Origin: an uncultured Eubacteriales bacterium | Lineage (GTDB): Bacteria > Bacillota > Clostridia > Oscillospirales > Oscillospiraceae | DNA length: 64,000 nucleotides | Assembly: GCA_958402445.1 (NCBI GenBank) | Contig: CATXTO010000001.1 | Coordinates: 62,001-126,000 of the forward strand | Direction of reading: 5' to 3' | Part shown: one piece after another, positions 16,162 to 25,418 of the stretch | Numbering within the stretch: the stretch's first letter is position 1 | Layout of the letters: each line of letters begins with the position of its first letter | Made by a program: the position numbers and the translations under genes | The notes under the pieces: model-generated | The model's input: the letters and a program-made list of their open reading frames with translations, nothing else | Told to the model about the DNA's origin: nothing | The model's database searches: none

Positions 16162-16617
16162 TCAGCGAACCACACCGCAGCCAATTCTATCGCCTGCGTT
16201 GCCGGCCGGCTGGGTACGAAAATCATCCGGCATAGAGTGGATGATCAAGGTGTGGCCCTTGGCCTGTTGCGGGCGGAATCGTTCGGTAAAGACCGCGTTC
16301 CAGGCATAACCATGGTTGGAGAGCAGTACCGGAAGATCCCCGGTGTGATAGGGGTGCACCTGTCTGCCAATTGACCAGTGCTCACCCGCACTTGAAAAAG
16401 GCTTTGGGCTGTTGCCGTCGCATTGGTTACCGCTGTGCAGATGCATGGCAAAGAATCCGTCGCCAGGTAAGTTCCAGAGTTCGGCAACCACCAGGGTGCC
16501 TCCCGGCGCGGGGAAAAACCGGACATGCCCCCGTAGGGTTGGGTAAAGGGGCGAGCCCTGAATGACTGCTGTGGCCGCTGGCCGGCCGGATAGGAGACGA
16601 CTGTCAATTTGGTTCAT
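16162..16617 (-). CDS. Cu/Zn superoxide dismutase family protein, no signal peptide
   Basis: The 151-residue protein keeps the SodC metal-site pattern: two His in AMHLHSG (Cu), His in GEHW (bridging), then HPYHTGDLP with two His and the Asp (Zn), and His in IIHSMPDDF (Cu). The conserved GNAGDRIGCGVV end is present, as are two cysteines. ATG 16617 follows GGAGGG. Most bacterial SodC are exported; this one has no signal peptide, so it would sit in the cytoplasm, as do SodC-like proteins of several anaerobes. Dismutase activity is plausible but unproven. It converges on the membrane protein gene with only 4 bp between. Confidence 0.8.
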   Translation of the reverse strand: MNQIDSRLLSGRPAATAVIQGSPLYPTLRGHVRFFPAPGGTLVVAELWNLPGDGFFAMHLHSGNQCDGNSPKPFSSAGEHWSIGRQVHPYHTGDLPVLLSNHGYAWNAVFTERFRPQQAKGHTLIIHSMPDDFRTQPAGNAGDRIGCGVVR

Positions 16618-16773
16618 AATTATAATCCCTCCGATGCTGTAGCCTATGCGGGATTTGGGAAGAATGTTCCTGGACGGGCGCAACGGATGGGAAAATTCTC
16701 CCGTCTAGATTAACAGAAGACCGGTTGGCTGTTCCAACTGCCGGCGGGTCGACCCAAATAGGAGGGATAGCAT

Positions 16774-17556
16774 ATGAAATGGAATGAAAAGGCTTGGGGC
16801 GGCGGGAAAGTCCTGATTGCCACGTTGATTTTAAGCGGTTTATCCATTTTTATTTTAGTCGGCTGCAATGCCGCCGGTCAGACTTCCGGCGGACAGACGA
16901 TTCCCAGTTCAGTAGCGGCGGGAGCCACGCAGACCGCATCGGAGCCGGGGACCTCAGGGCCACCCATTACCCTGGACCCGGGGGAAATAGACCGTGTGGT
17001 GCCGCTGGAGCCGGAAACCACGGAAGGAGAGGAAATTGCGATGCCAATGGAGGCGCAAGTAATTCGCGTGCATGTGAGAAACGGTACACTGGAGGCTCTG
17101 ATTGCCAAGTACCGGGACAGCGAGGCAGACCAACGGGCGCAGGTCCTGATTCAGGTGACGGACCGGCAGTCCTTGGACGCATTTTTGGCGGAAGCAAATA
17201 TGGAAGAGCTGAGCAAGGCCTGCGAAGGGTACGATGAGGCTTACTTTGCGGAAAATGACTTGCTGATTGTTCCGCGGGTTACCAACACCGGGTCCGCCCG
17301 GCACAGTGTGGAGCTGGTTCAGGAGGAAAACGACGTGCTGTCCGTGGTAATTACGGTGGAGACGCCGGAGTACGCCACCGCAGATATGGGCTACTGGTTC
17401 CTGCTGGTACCGGCTGAAAAGAGCGAGACCCAGGGCCGGACGTTGCGGGCCTATCTCAAGAGCGAGTTACCCGGCTTAGGCGGCGCGTTGGATTTCATCT
17501 ATCCGGAGCCATCAGAGCGGATTATACTTCCCACCGTAGGGCCTGTGAAGGACTGA
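16774..17556 (+). CDS. Uncharacterised lipoprotein with protease-inhibitor-like domain
   Basis: The 260-residue protein has a type II signal peptide ending LVGC (lipid-modified Cys about residue 31), a Thr/Ser/Gly-rich linker to about 85, and a folded domain. That domain has LEALIAKYRDSEADQRAQVLIQV-type helices and beta strands (NDLLIVPRVTNTGSARHSVEL, TADMGYWFLLVPAEK). The pattern resembles PrcB-like or other small extracellular domains, without certainty. AGGAGGG precedes the ATG. It is secreted and membrane-anchored; function unknown. Confidence 0.7.
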   Translation: MKWNEKAWGGGKVLIATLILSGLSIFILVGCNAAGQTSGGQTIPSSVAAGATQTASEPGTSGPPITLDPGEIDRVVPLEPETTEGEEIAMPMEAQVIRVHVRNGTLEALIAKYRDSEADQRAQVLIQVTDRQSLDAFLAEANMEELSKACEGYDEAYFAENDLLIVPRVTNTGSARHSVELVQEENDVLSVVITVETPEYATADMGYWFLLVPAEKSETQGRTLRAYLKSELPGLGGALDFIYPEPSERIILPTVGPVKD

Positions 17557-17576
17557 GGGTAGCCTGGTGGAGGCAA

Positions 17577-17623
17577 GAAATATGGGGCGTGTTGCAGGGA
17601 TTTTGCAACGCGTCCCATATTTC
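17577..17623. repeat. Long imperfect inverted repeat after the lipoprotein gene
   Basis: Arms of 20 bp (17577-17596 and 17604-17623) match at 18 positions with a 7-base loop. There is no T-run on the plus strand, so it could be a weak terminator or part of the repeat cluster that follows. Confidence 0.6.
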
Positions 17624-17675
17624 ATTCTCTGTGGGAGCGCAATATCTTGGTAGCGCTCTTTCATGGGTAGTTCTG

Positions 17676-17707
17676 GGCACCTGCCATTGGAAAAAATGGC
17701 AGGTGCC
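17676..17707. repeat. Perfect 13-bp inverted repeat
   Basis: GGCACCTGCCATT (17676-17688) is perfectly inverted at 17695-17707 around a six-base loop. It lies in a 430-bp stretch (17557-17985) without a credible gene. Confidence 0.65.
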
Positions 17708-17803
17708 ACCCGCTGGGCTTTTTAGTTTCGCACCTGTAGGGGAACCGTGGTCACCTGCATACGGCGCTACCTTGCCGCAGGTATCTGCTCCCGGGGAGAA
17801 GGC

Positions 17804-17871
17804 GGGCGAGCGAAGCTCGCCCCTACAGGCTCTTCCGATGCCGCAGCTGTAGGGGCGGCCTGCTGCCGCCC
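17804..17871. repeat. REP/BIME-like pair of GC-rich hairpins
   Basis: Hairpin one (17804-17822, GGGCGAGC/GCTCGCCC) and hairpin two (17853-17871, GGGCGGC/GCCGCCC) face each other. They share a mirrored flank, CCCTACAG after the first and CTGTAGGGG before the second. This is the arrangement of paired REP elements, and similar GTAGGGGCG hairpins are common in intergenic DNA of gut Clostridia as I recall. Copies elsewhere in the genome cannot be checked here. Confidence 0.55.
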
Positions 17872-17947
17872 GCGTACCAGGATTCTTTGGCAGTGCGATT
17901 GTTGGTGTGACCACTGAGTGCCCGTCCTGGAATTGTCCTAATAGCAA

Positions 17948-17973
17948 CCGTGCCGGGAGAAATCCCGGCACGG
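17948..17973 (-). terminator. Terminator of the 17986-18825 gene
   Basis: CCGTGCCGGGA (17948-17958) and TCCCGGCACGG (17963-17973) form a perfect 11-bp stem. It lies 13 bp beyond the minus-strand stop; the tail reads TTGCTATT on the minus strand and AAATTTT on the plus strand. Confidence 0.7.
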
Positions 17974-17985
17974 AAATTTTACCCG

Positions 17986-18825
17986 TCAATTCATCGTCCG
18001 ATACAGCTGATATAATTCTCCAGTGGCCGCGTCGATCCAAATCCGATAGCCGACGTCCTTTTCCAAACCGCCTTCTTCCTGTATCGCAACCCGGAAATCA
18101 AACGCCCAGAACCGGTCAGCGCCGCTTGCCTTTAGCTGCCCCTCCACTGCGTCGGGAACGGCGACCACGGCGGCATATTGTTCCTCCGCGTCCTGTCGGG
18201 CCGCTTCCAGTGCGGTCTGGGCGGCGGTTTCCTGGGTCACGGTCTCCGGAAACGCCTGGGCGGACAGGGGCGCTACGGCTCCGGCAGAGGGGAGGATTTC
18301 ACCCTTGATGAGGGTAGCGGCACTAACCCGCCCGTTGTTTTCACAGATCACCGTGCCGCGAGTTCCGGTTTCCATACCGTCGAGAACCTCAATAAAGTGA
18401 TAGGTGTGAAATGCAACATGATCATAGGAATTTTCTATTTGATATTCCCCAACTCGATAATCCGCCATGTATGAATTGAAAAAATCAGATGCGTTCTTTT
18501 CGCGAGCTTCCTCTGTTACGGGTTCTCCCTGGCTGGCCTGATCCTGATCTATATACCATACGTTTTGAATGTAGTCCGCATCGGGCTCAAGCCGATATTC
18601 AAAGCCGGTGTCTTTGCTTTGATAGAGCTTGTAGTATGTTCCCGGTGTAACCTCATCCTCAAACACGCCACAATATTCTGCGTCTGCTGCTCCAACCCGC
18701 TTTAATTGCTGCAAGATTGGATCGTCTTCCTTTACCGGTATGCCGTTTGCAGCATGGACTGCAACGAACCCGGCAATGAGAATTAGAAGCACAATTGTCA
18801 AAACTAAAAAACGTTTTTTCATCAT
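17986..18825 (-). CDS. Secreted protein with PepSY-like C-terminal region
   Basis: The 279-residue protein begins with a classical signal peptide (MMKKRFLVLTIVLLILIAGFVAVHAA). The middle region is rich in Asp/Glu/Tyr; the C-terminus has WAFDFRVAIQEEGG and GYRIWIDAATGELYQLYR, the strand-turn pattern of PepSY/YcdB-type domains, which often regulate extracellular peptidases. Base composition is more AT-rich in its first half than the surrounding genes. It lies 11 bp downstream of the decayed SLH gene, so it may be the surviving member of a secreted operon. Confidence 0.7.
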   Translation of the reverse strand: MMKKRFLVLTIVLLILIAGFVAVHAANGIPVKEDDPILQQLKRVGAADAEYCGVFEDEVTPGTYYKLYQSKDTGFEYRLEPDADYIQNVWYIDQDQASQGEPVTEEAREKNASDFFNSYMADYRVGEYQIENSYDHVAFHTYHFIEVLDGMETGTRGTVICENNGRVSAATLIKGEILPSAGAVAPLSAQAFPETVTQETAAQTALEAARQDAEEQYAAVVAVPDAVEGQLKASGADRFWAFDFRVAIQEEGGLEKDVGYRIWIDAATGELYQLYRTMN

Positions 18826-18836
18826 GTTATACCCCT

Positions 18837-19850
18837 CTATTTCAAAACCGTACTGCTGTTACCCAAAATTACAATATATTCCTCCCCGCAAGGAGGATCT
18901 GTTTGGGTAGCCACTGTCATTTTGATTGCTTGGCCCACATTATAACCATAAGATATGAATTGAAAAACACGTAAATTAAATGCGTTAATTCCATCATAGC
19001 CGGTATTATACAATATATCGCCTTTGAATCCTACGGCACATTTTGATAACCCGTTGTAATAAAGCGCTGGTACAAATTTCTGCCCTACTTGACAGGCAGA
19101 AACATAAACTAGCTTCATACCGGGCATTTTTCCTTGATCAATATCAGTATCGTATAAAGGTCCATTTTTTAACTTCATGTAGTTTGGTTGTCCATGGGAA
19201 TTCGTAAATAAGACAGAGAAATTATAAAGGGAAAACTCCATTGCATAGGTAGTTAGGTCGTATCCCAAGCTGGTAGTATAGCCAATATTGCTTAACAGTT
19301 CTTCAACCTTGATTGTTGTATATTCAGCTGGACTACGCATAAGAAATGACTTGGCTGAACCTGCCACCATGGTTATAAATCGAAAAATATGCTGGGCGCA
19401 GACCTGCCGAGAAACATGGCTCTGCGGGTAGAAGATCCGCTGGTTGGCATAACAATTCCTGCGTTCAGCGCCCAGTTGACTGCAGTTCTGGAATAGCTCA
19501 TAATACTGCTGTAGTCCGCAAGGTTCGTCGCAAAGCTTTTGTAGGTTTGATAGGTTCGTCCGCAGTATTCCGTGGCGTAACGGTGCAGCATGGTCAGGAT
19601 TTGCTCATTGGTTACACCACGGGTAGGGGCGAAGCTGGTAGTCGTAACGCCATTTACAACGCCATAATACTGGGCCCAGCCCACCGCATAATAGTAATAG
19701 GTGCCAGAGACCACGTCGGTAAACCCCACGGGAGCGCGTCGAAGCGTGGAGCCGGACATGCGGTAGGGAATGGTAACAGCCATGCTTCGATTCACTGTGG
19801 CGGTGTGGAAAAGTAGTAGTACAGGTACCATTCATGAGACTGCTAGCCAT
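18837..19850 (-). pseudogene. Decayed SLH-domain protein with clan-CD-like C-terminal domain
   Basis: Three overlapping fragments in different frames make one broken protein. Near 19850 the frame reads SLMNGTCTTTF, the end of an SLH repeat, then shifts near 19810 into TATVNRSMAVTIPYRM. A nearly complete SLH pair follows (GFTDVVSGTYYYYAVGWAQY, later GVVNGVTTTSFAPTRGVTNE). A second shift near 19390 ends that frame at 19373, while the next frame reads QHIFRFITMVAGSAKSF onward. The last 177 residues contain a strand ending in SHG and another ending in SACQ, the His-Gly / Ala-Cys dyad layout of caspase-fold (clan CD) peptidases. The start and signal peptide are missing. Sequencing error could explain one shift, not the missing 5' end. 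Confidence 0.65.
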
Positions 19851-19971
19851 TGTGGTTTGCCCCCTTCATGGTCCTAAAATATGATCCTCTGACTTTTCTT
19901 ATTAATAGAATAGCACAGGAAATCATCTCTGTAAAGAATAGGACTAAAAAAATCAAGAAAAAATGATAAAA

Positions 19972-20006
19972 AAGAGGCATCCACCCCAAAAGTATGGAGT
20001 GGATGC
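19972..20006 (-). terminator. Terminator of the pyruvate:ferredoxin oxidoreductase gene
   Basis: GCATCCAC (19977-19984) pairs with GTGGATGC (19999-20006). On the minus strand it is followed by CTCTTTTTT, about 20 bp beyond the stop. Confidence 0.85.
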
Positions 20007-20025
20007 TTTTGATTCGTGCTTTTCC

Positions 20026-23000
20026 TTATTTGTAGAGCTCAACCAGCTTCAATAGATGCTCGTACCGCTCCTTGGCGGCGGCCTCGTTGCGCTGGAACAG
20101 CTCGCCGGCGCGGTCCGGGAACTCCCGGGTCAGGCGGCTGTACCGGGCCTCGTTCATCAGGAAGTCCTGATACCCGCCCGCAGGGGCCTTGGAGTCCAGG
20201 GTGAGCAGGGGCTTGCCGGCTTCCTTGTTGTCGGGGTTGAACCGGAACAGGTTCCAGTAGCCACAGGCCACAGCCTTCTTCATCTCGTCCTGGCAGTTGG
20301 CCATGCCGCCCTTGATGGAGTGCATCTCGCAGGGAGCGTAGCCGATGATGAGGGAGGGGCCGTCGTAGGCCTCGGCCTCCGTAATGGCTTTGATGGTCTG
20401 AGCGGGGTTGGCGCCCATGGCCACCTGGGCTACGTAAACATAGCCGTAGGACATAGCGATTTCCGCCAGGGACTTCTTCTTGGTCTCCTTGCCTGCGGCG
20501 GCGAATTGCGCCACCTGGCCGATGTTGGAGGACTTAGAGGCCTGACCGCCGGTGTTGGAATAAACCTCCGTGTCAAAAACGAAGATATTGACATTTTGGT
20601 TCTGAGCCAGCACGTGGTCCACGCCGCCGAAGCCAATGTCGTAGGCCCAGCCGTCGCCGCCGAAAATCCAAACGGACTTCTTGGACAGATATTCCTTTTT
20701 GTCGAGAATCTCACGGGCCAGGGTACAGGCCTCGCAGTCACAGTAGGTCGCGCCAGCCTCCTTCAGAGCTCTCATATGCGTCAGCAGCTCGTCGTGGTAA
20801 TCGCCGAAGAACTGCTTGCTCTCTTCGCACTCCAGGAAGGAAAGCCCCTCATGCACCGTCAGGAGGTTCTCCTCCAGAGCGGCCACGTAAGCCTTGGTTG
20901 CGGATTTATTGGTTTCCCCATCCGACATGGTGTCAAGCCAGGCTTGCGCGGCCTCCTTCAGGGCGGGGACGGTGTATTCCACGGCAATCAGCTTCCGGGT
21001 CTTTTCGGCCAGGGCCTCCCGGATGACCTCCTGAGCGGTGTACATACCGAAGCCGTGTTCTGCGTTATCTTCAAACAGGGAGTTGGACCAAGCGGGGCCA
21101 TGGCCGTCCTTGTTGGCGCAGTAGGGTGCGGTGGCGGCGGGGCCGCCCCAGATGGAGGAACAGCCGGTGGCGTTGGAAATGTACATCCGGTCGCCAAAGA
21201 GCTGTGTCACCAAGCGAGCGTAGCTGGTCTCGGCGCAGCCGGCACAGGAGCCGGAGAACTCCAGCAGGGGCTTCCGGAACTGGCTGCCCTTGACGGTGTT
21301 GTCCTGCATCTCCGGTTTCTCCGCCACCTTGCTGACCATATAATTAAACACATTCTGCTGCTCCAGCTGACTCTCCTGGGATACCATGGACAGAGCCTTG
21401 GTGGGGCAGACGCCTACGCAGACGCCGCAGCCCATGCAGTCCAGAGGGGAGACGGCCATGGAATAGGAATAAACGCCCTTGCCCTTACCGGCCTTGACCG
21501 GGACGATCTTCGCGCCCGCCGGCGCGTTCTGCGCCTCTTCCTCCGACAGGGCGAAGGGGCGGATGGTGGCGTGGGGGCAGACATAGGCGCAGTTATTGCA
21601 CTGAATGCACTTGCCCTCATCCCAGGTGGGTACCATCACAGCCACGCCGCGTTTCTCATAAGCGGAGGCGCCCAGCTCGAACTGACCGTCCACATGGTCC
21701 ACAAAGGCGGATACCGGCAGAGAATCGCCATCCATCCGGCCCACGGGCATGAGGATGTTCTCCACCATCTTGACAGTGGCGGGATAGCCTTCCAGCTTCA
21801 GGGGCTGGGTGTCGTCCGCTGCATCGGCCCAGGCAGCGGGTACGTCCACCTTCACATATGCGGTGGCGCCGGCGTCAATGGCTTTCCAGTTCTTCTCCAC
21901 CACGTCCATACCCTTTTTCAGATAGGAGTGCTCAGCGGCGTCTTTCATATACTTTATGGCGTCCGCCTCCGGCAGGACCTTGGCCAGAGAGAAGAAAGCA
22001 GACTGTAAGATGGTATTCGTGCGCTTACCCATCCCGACCTGAATGGCCAGGTCGATGGCATTGATGGTGTAAAGCTGAATGTTGTTCTTGGCAATATACC
22101 GCTTGGCTTCCGCGTTCAGGTGATGCTCCAGCTCCGCAATATCCCACTGGCAGTTGATCAGGAACACGCCGCCGGGCTTTACGTCCTGGACCATTTTAAA
22201 GCCTTTGGCGATGTAGGAGGGATTGTGGCAGGCGACAAAGTCAGCCTTGTTGATGTAGTACGGGCTCTTAATGGGCTGATCGCCAAAGCGCAGATGGCTG
22301 ATGGTGACGCCGCCGGTTTTCTTGGAGTCGTACTGGAAATAGGCCTGCACATATTTGTCAGTGTGATCGCCGATAATTTTAATGGAGTTTTTGTTGGCGC
22401 CGACAGTGCCGTCGCCGCCCAGACCCCAGAACTTGCACTCGATGGTGCCGGGAGCCGCGGTGTTGGGAGAGGGCTTCTCCGCCAGGGACAGGCCCGTCAC
22501 ATCGTCCACAATGCCGATGGTGAATTCCCGCTTAGGCTGCGCCTTGGTCAGCTCCTCGTAGACGGCGAAGACGCTGGCGGGAGGCGTGTCTTTAGAGCCC
22601 AGGCCGTACCGGCCACCGACGACCTTTATGTCGGTCCTGCCGGCGTTGGCCAGGGCCGTGACCACGTCCATGTACAGGGGCTCGCCCTGGGAACCGGGCT
22701 CCTTGGTGCGGTCCAGTACGGCAATGGATTTACAGCTGGCGGGAATTGCCTCCAGAAGCTTCTCCGGTACAAAGGGTCGGAACAGACGGACCTTGATCAG
22801 GCCAACCTTTTCGCCGTGGGCCAGCATGTAGTCCACCACTTCCTCCGCTACGTCGCAGAAGGAGCCCATGGCCACGATCACGCGTTCGGCGTCGGGAGCG
22901 CCGTAATAGTTGAACAGCTTGTAATTGGTGCCCAGCTTTTTGTTGACCTTGTCCATGTACTTTTCCACCACGGCGGGCAGCTCGTTGTAATACCGATTAC

Positions 23001-23694
23001 AGGCCTCCCGGTGCTGGAAGAAGATATCGCCGTTCTCGTGGGAACCACGCATGGAGGGCCGCTCGGGGTTCAGACTGTGCTTACGGAACGCGGCCACCGC
23101 GTCCAGATCGCACATCTGCTTGAGATCGTCATAATCCCAAATGGCAATTTTTTGAATCTCGTGGGAGGTACGGAACCCATCGAAGAAATTGATGAAGGGA
23201 ACCCGGCCCTCGATGGCGGCCAGATGAGCCACAGCGCCCAGATCCATGACCTCCTGGGGATTGCTCTCGCAGAGCATGGCAAAGCCAGTTTGGCGGCAGG
23301 CGTACACGTCGGAGTGGTCCCCGAAAATATTCAGGGCCTGGGTCGCCACGGTACGCGCGGATACATGGAACACACCAGGCAGCAACTCCCCGGCGATTTT
23401 ATACATATTGGGGATCATCAGCAGCAAGCCCTGGGATGCGGTGTAGGTGGTTGTCAGGGCGCCGGCGGCCAGGGAGCCATGGACCGTACCGGATGCGCCG
23501 GCTTCGGACTGCATCTCCACCACCTTAACGGGATTGCCGAAGATATTTTTTCGGCCCGCGGCAGCCCACTGGTCTACATAGTCGGCCATCGGGCTGGAAG
23601 GCGTGATGGGGTAGATACCAGCTACTTCCGTGAAAGCATAGCTGACATGGGCGGCAGCAGTGTTGCCGTCCATGGTTTTGAATTTTCTGGCCAA
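20026..23694 (-). CDS. nifJ: Pyruvate:ferredoxin (flavodoxin) oxidoreductase
   Basis: The single-chain 1222-residue enzyme oxidises pyruvate with CoA to acetyl-CoA and CO2, passing electrons to ferredoxin. It starts ARKFKTMDGNTAAAHVSYAF (domain I, TPP-side), followed by the CoA and linker domains. Two 4Fe-4S motifs CIQCNNCAYVCP and CMGCGVCVGVCP lie near 690-760, and another cluster uses CAGC...C further on. The TPP-binding GGDGWAYDIGFGG is near 960. TTG 23694 is the likely start: AGGAGG ends nine bases upstream and the protein then begins as its relatives do, while the ATG at 23721 precedes the RBS. It is probably the main pyruvate-using step of this fermenter and would take pyruvate released by the lyase cluster at 28.7-41.6 kb. 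Confidence 0.95.
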   Translation of the reverse strand: MARKFKTMDGNTAAAHVSYAFTEVAGIYPITPSSPMADYVDQWAAAGRKNIFGNPVKVVEMQSEAGASGTVHGSLAAGALTTTYTASQGLLLMIPNMYKIAGELLPGVFHVSARTVATQALNIFGDHSDVYACRQTGFAMLCESNPQEVMDLGAVAHLAAIEGRVPFINFFDGFRTSHEIQKIAIWDYDDLKQMCDLDAVAAFRKHSLNPERPSMRGSHENGDIFFQHREACNRYYNELPAVVEKYMDKVNKKLGTNYKLFNYYGAPDAERVIVAMGSFCDVAEEVVDYMLAHGEKVGLIKVRLFRPFVPEKLLEAIPASCKSIAVLDRTKEPGSQGEPLYMDVVTALANAGRTDIKVVGGRYGLGSKDTPPASVFAVYEELTKAQPKREFTIGIVDDVTGLSLAEKPSPNTAAPGTIECKFWGLGGDGTVGANKNSIKIIGDHTDKYVQAYFQYDSKKTGGVTISHLRFGDQPIKSPYYINKADFVACHNPSYIAKGFKMVQDVKPGGVFLINCQWDIAELEHHLNAEAKRYIAKNNIQLYTINAIDLAIQVGMGKRTNTILQSAFFSLAKVLPEADAIKYMKDAAEHSYLKKGMDVVEKNWKAIDAGATAYVKVDVPAAWADAADDTQPLKLEGYPATVKMVENILMPVGRMDGDSLPVSAFVDHVDGQFELGASAYEKRGVAVMVPTWDEGKCIQCNNCAYVCPHATIRPFALSEEEAQNAPAGAKIVPVKAGKGKGVYSYSMAVSPLDCMGCGVCVGVCPTKALSMVSQESQLEQQNVFNYMVSKVAEKPEMQDNTVKGSQFRKPLLEFSGSCAGCAETSYARLVTQLFGDRMYISNATGCSSIWGGPAATAPYCANKDGHGPAWSNSLFEDNAEHGFGMYTAQEVIREALAEKTRKLIAVEYTVPALKEAAQAWLDTMSDGETNKSATKAYVAALEENLLTVHEGLSFLECEESKQFFGDYHDELLTHMRALKEAGATYCDCEACTLAREILDKKEYLSKKSVWIFGGDGWAYDIGFGGVDHVLAQNQNVNIFVFDTEVYSNTGGQASKSSNIGQVAQFAAAGKETKKKSLAEIAMSYGYVYVAQVAMGANPAQTIKAITEAEAYDGPSLIIGYAPCEMHSIKGGMANCQDEMKKAVACGYWNLFRFNPDNKEAGKPLLTLDSKAPAGGYQDFLMNEARYSRLTREFPDRAGELFQRNEAAAKERYEHLLKLVELYK

Positions 23695-23735
23695 AGTGAA
23701 ATACCTCCTAAAAGTATTCAATTTACTACGCGACT

Positions 23736-23764
23736 ATCATAACACCAAAGACCTGATTTGTAAA
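23736..23764 (-). promoter_or_regulatory. Promoter for the pyruvate oxidoreductase gene
   Basis: On the minus strand TTTACA (23759-23764) and TATGAT (23736-23741) are 17 bp apart, with the start about 35 bp before the TTG codon. Confidence 0.75.
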
Positions 23765-23837
23765 TCGGTAAATTCCGCCGAAGCCAATGAATTGCAGAAA
23801 TTTGTTGAAAAAGAGATGAGAAAAACGGAAGAAACAT

Positions 23838-23866
23838 TTGAGTTTTTGCGGGAGGTGCGCTATGAT
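23838..23866 (+). promoter_or_regulatory. Promoter for comM
   Basis: TTGAGT (23838-23843) and TATGAT (23861-23866) are 17 bp apart, giving a transcript start near 23873, 30 bp before the ATG. The upstream open frame in 23660-23900 is therefore not part of the protein. Confidence 0.7.
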
Positions 23867-23902
23867 AAAAGCAAACTGTCAAGATTTGGGAGCGTGGTTT
23901 GC

Positions 23903-25414
23903 ATGATTTGCAGCGTCCGTTCTTTGGGGCTGGCCGGAATGCAGGGGCGACTGGTGTACACCGAGTGTTTTCTCTCCAGCGGCTTGCCGGCGTTTGAGAT
24001 CGTGGGGCTTCCGGATGCAGCGGTGAAAGAGGCCAGGGAACGAGTCCGCGCTGCGGTCAAAAGCAGCGGCTTTAAGTTCCCGGTCAGCCGGATTACAGTC
24101 AACCTGGCGCCGGCCGGGATCCGCAAGTCAGGAACCCTGTATGACCTGCCAATCCTGCTGGGAATTCTTGCCGCATCCGGTCTGGTGCGGGCGCCGGAGC
24201 CGAAGGAGGCGTTCCTTGGGGAGCTGAGCCTGCAAGGGCTGCTGCGTCCTGTGCCCGGCGTGCTGCCGATGGCCCTAGCCGCCAAAGCGGCAGGGATACA
24301 GACCTTATATGTGCCGGCGGAGAACGCGGCGGAGGCCACCTTGGCGCGGGGACCCGCGGTGATCCCAGTTGCGCATGTGGGGCAGCTGGTAGCCCATTTA
24401 AACGGGGAGACGACCATTCCTGCGGAGCCCTCCTGGTATCCAAAAGAAAATGAGGGGGAGGGCCTGGATTTTCGGGACGTAAAGGGGCAAGAAAATGTGA
24501 AGCGCGCCCTGGAGATAGCGGCAGCAGGCAGCCACAACGTGCTGCTGATCGGACCGCCTGGCTCCGGCAAGAGCATGCTGTCCAAGCGTCTTCCGTCCAT
24601 TCTGCCGGACATGACCTGGGAGGAATCCTTGGAGGTCACCCAGATTTATTCCATTTTGGGCCTGCTGACACAGGAAAATCCCATGGTGCAGCGGAGGCCG
24701 TTCCGCAGCCCGCATCACACGATCTCTACGGCGGGATTGACTGGCGGCGGAACTAACCCCAGGCCTGGTGAGATTTCCATGGCGCACAAGGGCGTTCTGT
24801 TTCTGGATGAGTTTCCAGAGTTTAAAAAGGATACCTTGGATATCATGCGCCAGCCGCTGGAGGATGGCTGGGTTACCATTTCCAGGGCCAGCGGGGCGGT
24901 GACCTACCCGGCGGAGTTTATGCTGGTGTGCGCGATGAATCCCTGCAAATGCGGCTGGTATGGCGACCCTTCCGGCCGGTGTACCTGTTCCAAGGCGGCG
25001 GTGGAGACTTACCTGGGACGAATTTCCGGACCGCTGCTGGACCGGATCGACCTGATCGTTGAGGTCCCCGCGGTACAGTACGAGGACCTGCGGCGCAGGG
25101 AGCCGGCGGAATCTTCCAATGATGTCCGGAGCCGGGTGAATGCAGCCCGGGCCCGCCAGCGCCAGAGGTTTCATGATTCCAATACGCAGTGCAACGCCCG
25201 CATGACGCCGGCGCAAACGCAGCTATTTTGTACGCTGGACCAGACCTGCTCCGACCTGATGCGCACCGCGTTTCAGACCATGGGCTTGACGGCCCGGAGC
25301 TATGACCGCATTTTAAGGGTGGCCAGAACCATTGCGGATTTGGAGGCCAGTCCTGAGATTCAGACAAGTCAATTGGCCGAGGCGATCCAGTACCGTTCCG
25401 CTTCTTTTGGGTAA
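23903..25414 (+). CDS. comM: YifB/ComM family Mg-chelatase-like ATPase
   Basis: The 503-residue protein begins ICSVRSLGLAGMQG, followed by SSGLPAFEIVGLPDAAVKEA, the typical N-terminal lon-like domain of this family. The AAA+ core follows: Walker A GPPGSGKS, the MHTISTAGL-like region, Walker B VLFLDEFPEF, and the Cys-rich AMNPCKCGWYGD...C-x-C insertion. The C-terminal helical lid ends NFRSASFG-like (IQYRSASFG). ComM is a hexameric helicase aiding branch migration in natural transformation. The start at 23903 fits family length; no strong RBS is visible, GGGAG lying about 12 bases upstream. Confidence 0.88.
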   Translation: MICSVRSLGLAGMQGRLVYTECFLSSGLPAFEIVGLPDAAVKEARERVRAAVKSSGFKFPVSRITVNLAPAGIRKSGTLYDLPILLGILAASGLVRAPEPKEAFLGELSLQGLLRPVPGVLPMALAAKAAGIQTLYVPAENAAEATLARGPAVIPVAHVGQLVAHLNGETTIPAEPSWYPKENEGEGLDFRDVKGQENVKRALEIAAAGSHNVLLIGPPGSGKSMLSKRLPSILPDMTWEESLEVTQIYSILGLLTQENPMVQRRPFRSPHHTISTAGLTGGGTNPRPGEISMAHKGVLFLDEFPEFKKDTLDIMRQPLEDGWVTISRASGAVTYPAEFMLVCAMNPCKCGWYGDPSGRCTCSKAAVETYLGRISGPLLDRIDLIVEVPAVQYEDLRRREPAESSNDVRSRVNAARARQRQRFHDSNTQCNARMTPAQTQLFCTLDQTCSDLMRTAFQTMGLTARSYDRILRVARTIADLEASPEIQTSQLAEAIQYRSASFG

Positions 25415-25418
25415 AAGA

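Noticed and set aside
20056..23742. Long plus-strand open frames (650 and 540 codons) opposite the pyruvate oxidoreductase gene
   Set aside because: They mirror the minus-strand gene, lack RBS and domain patterns, and are rich in Gly/His/Gln as expected of antisense frames in GC-biased codons.
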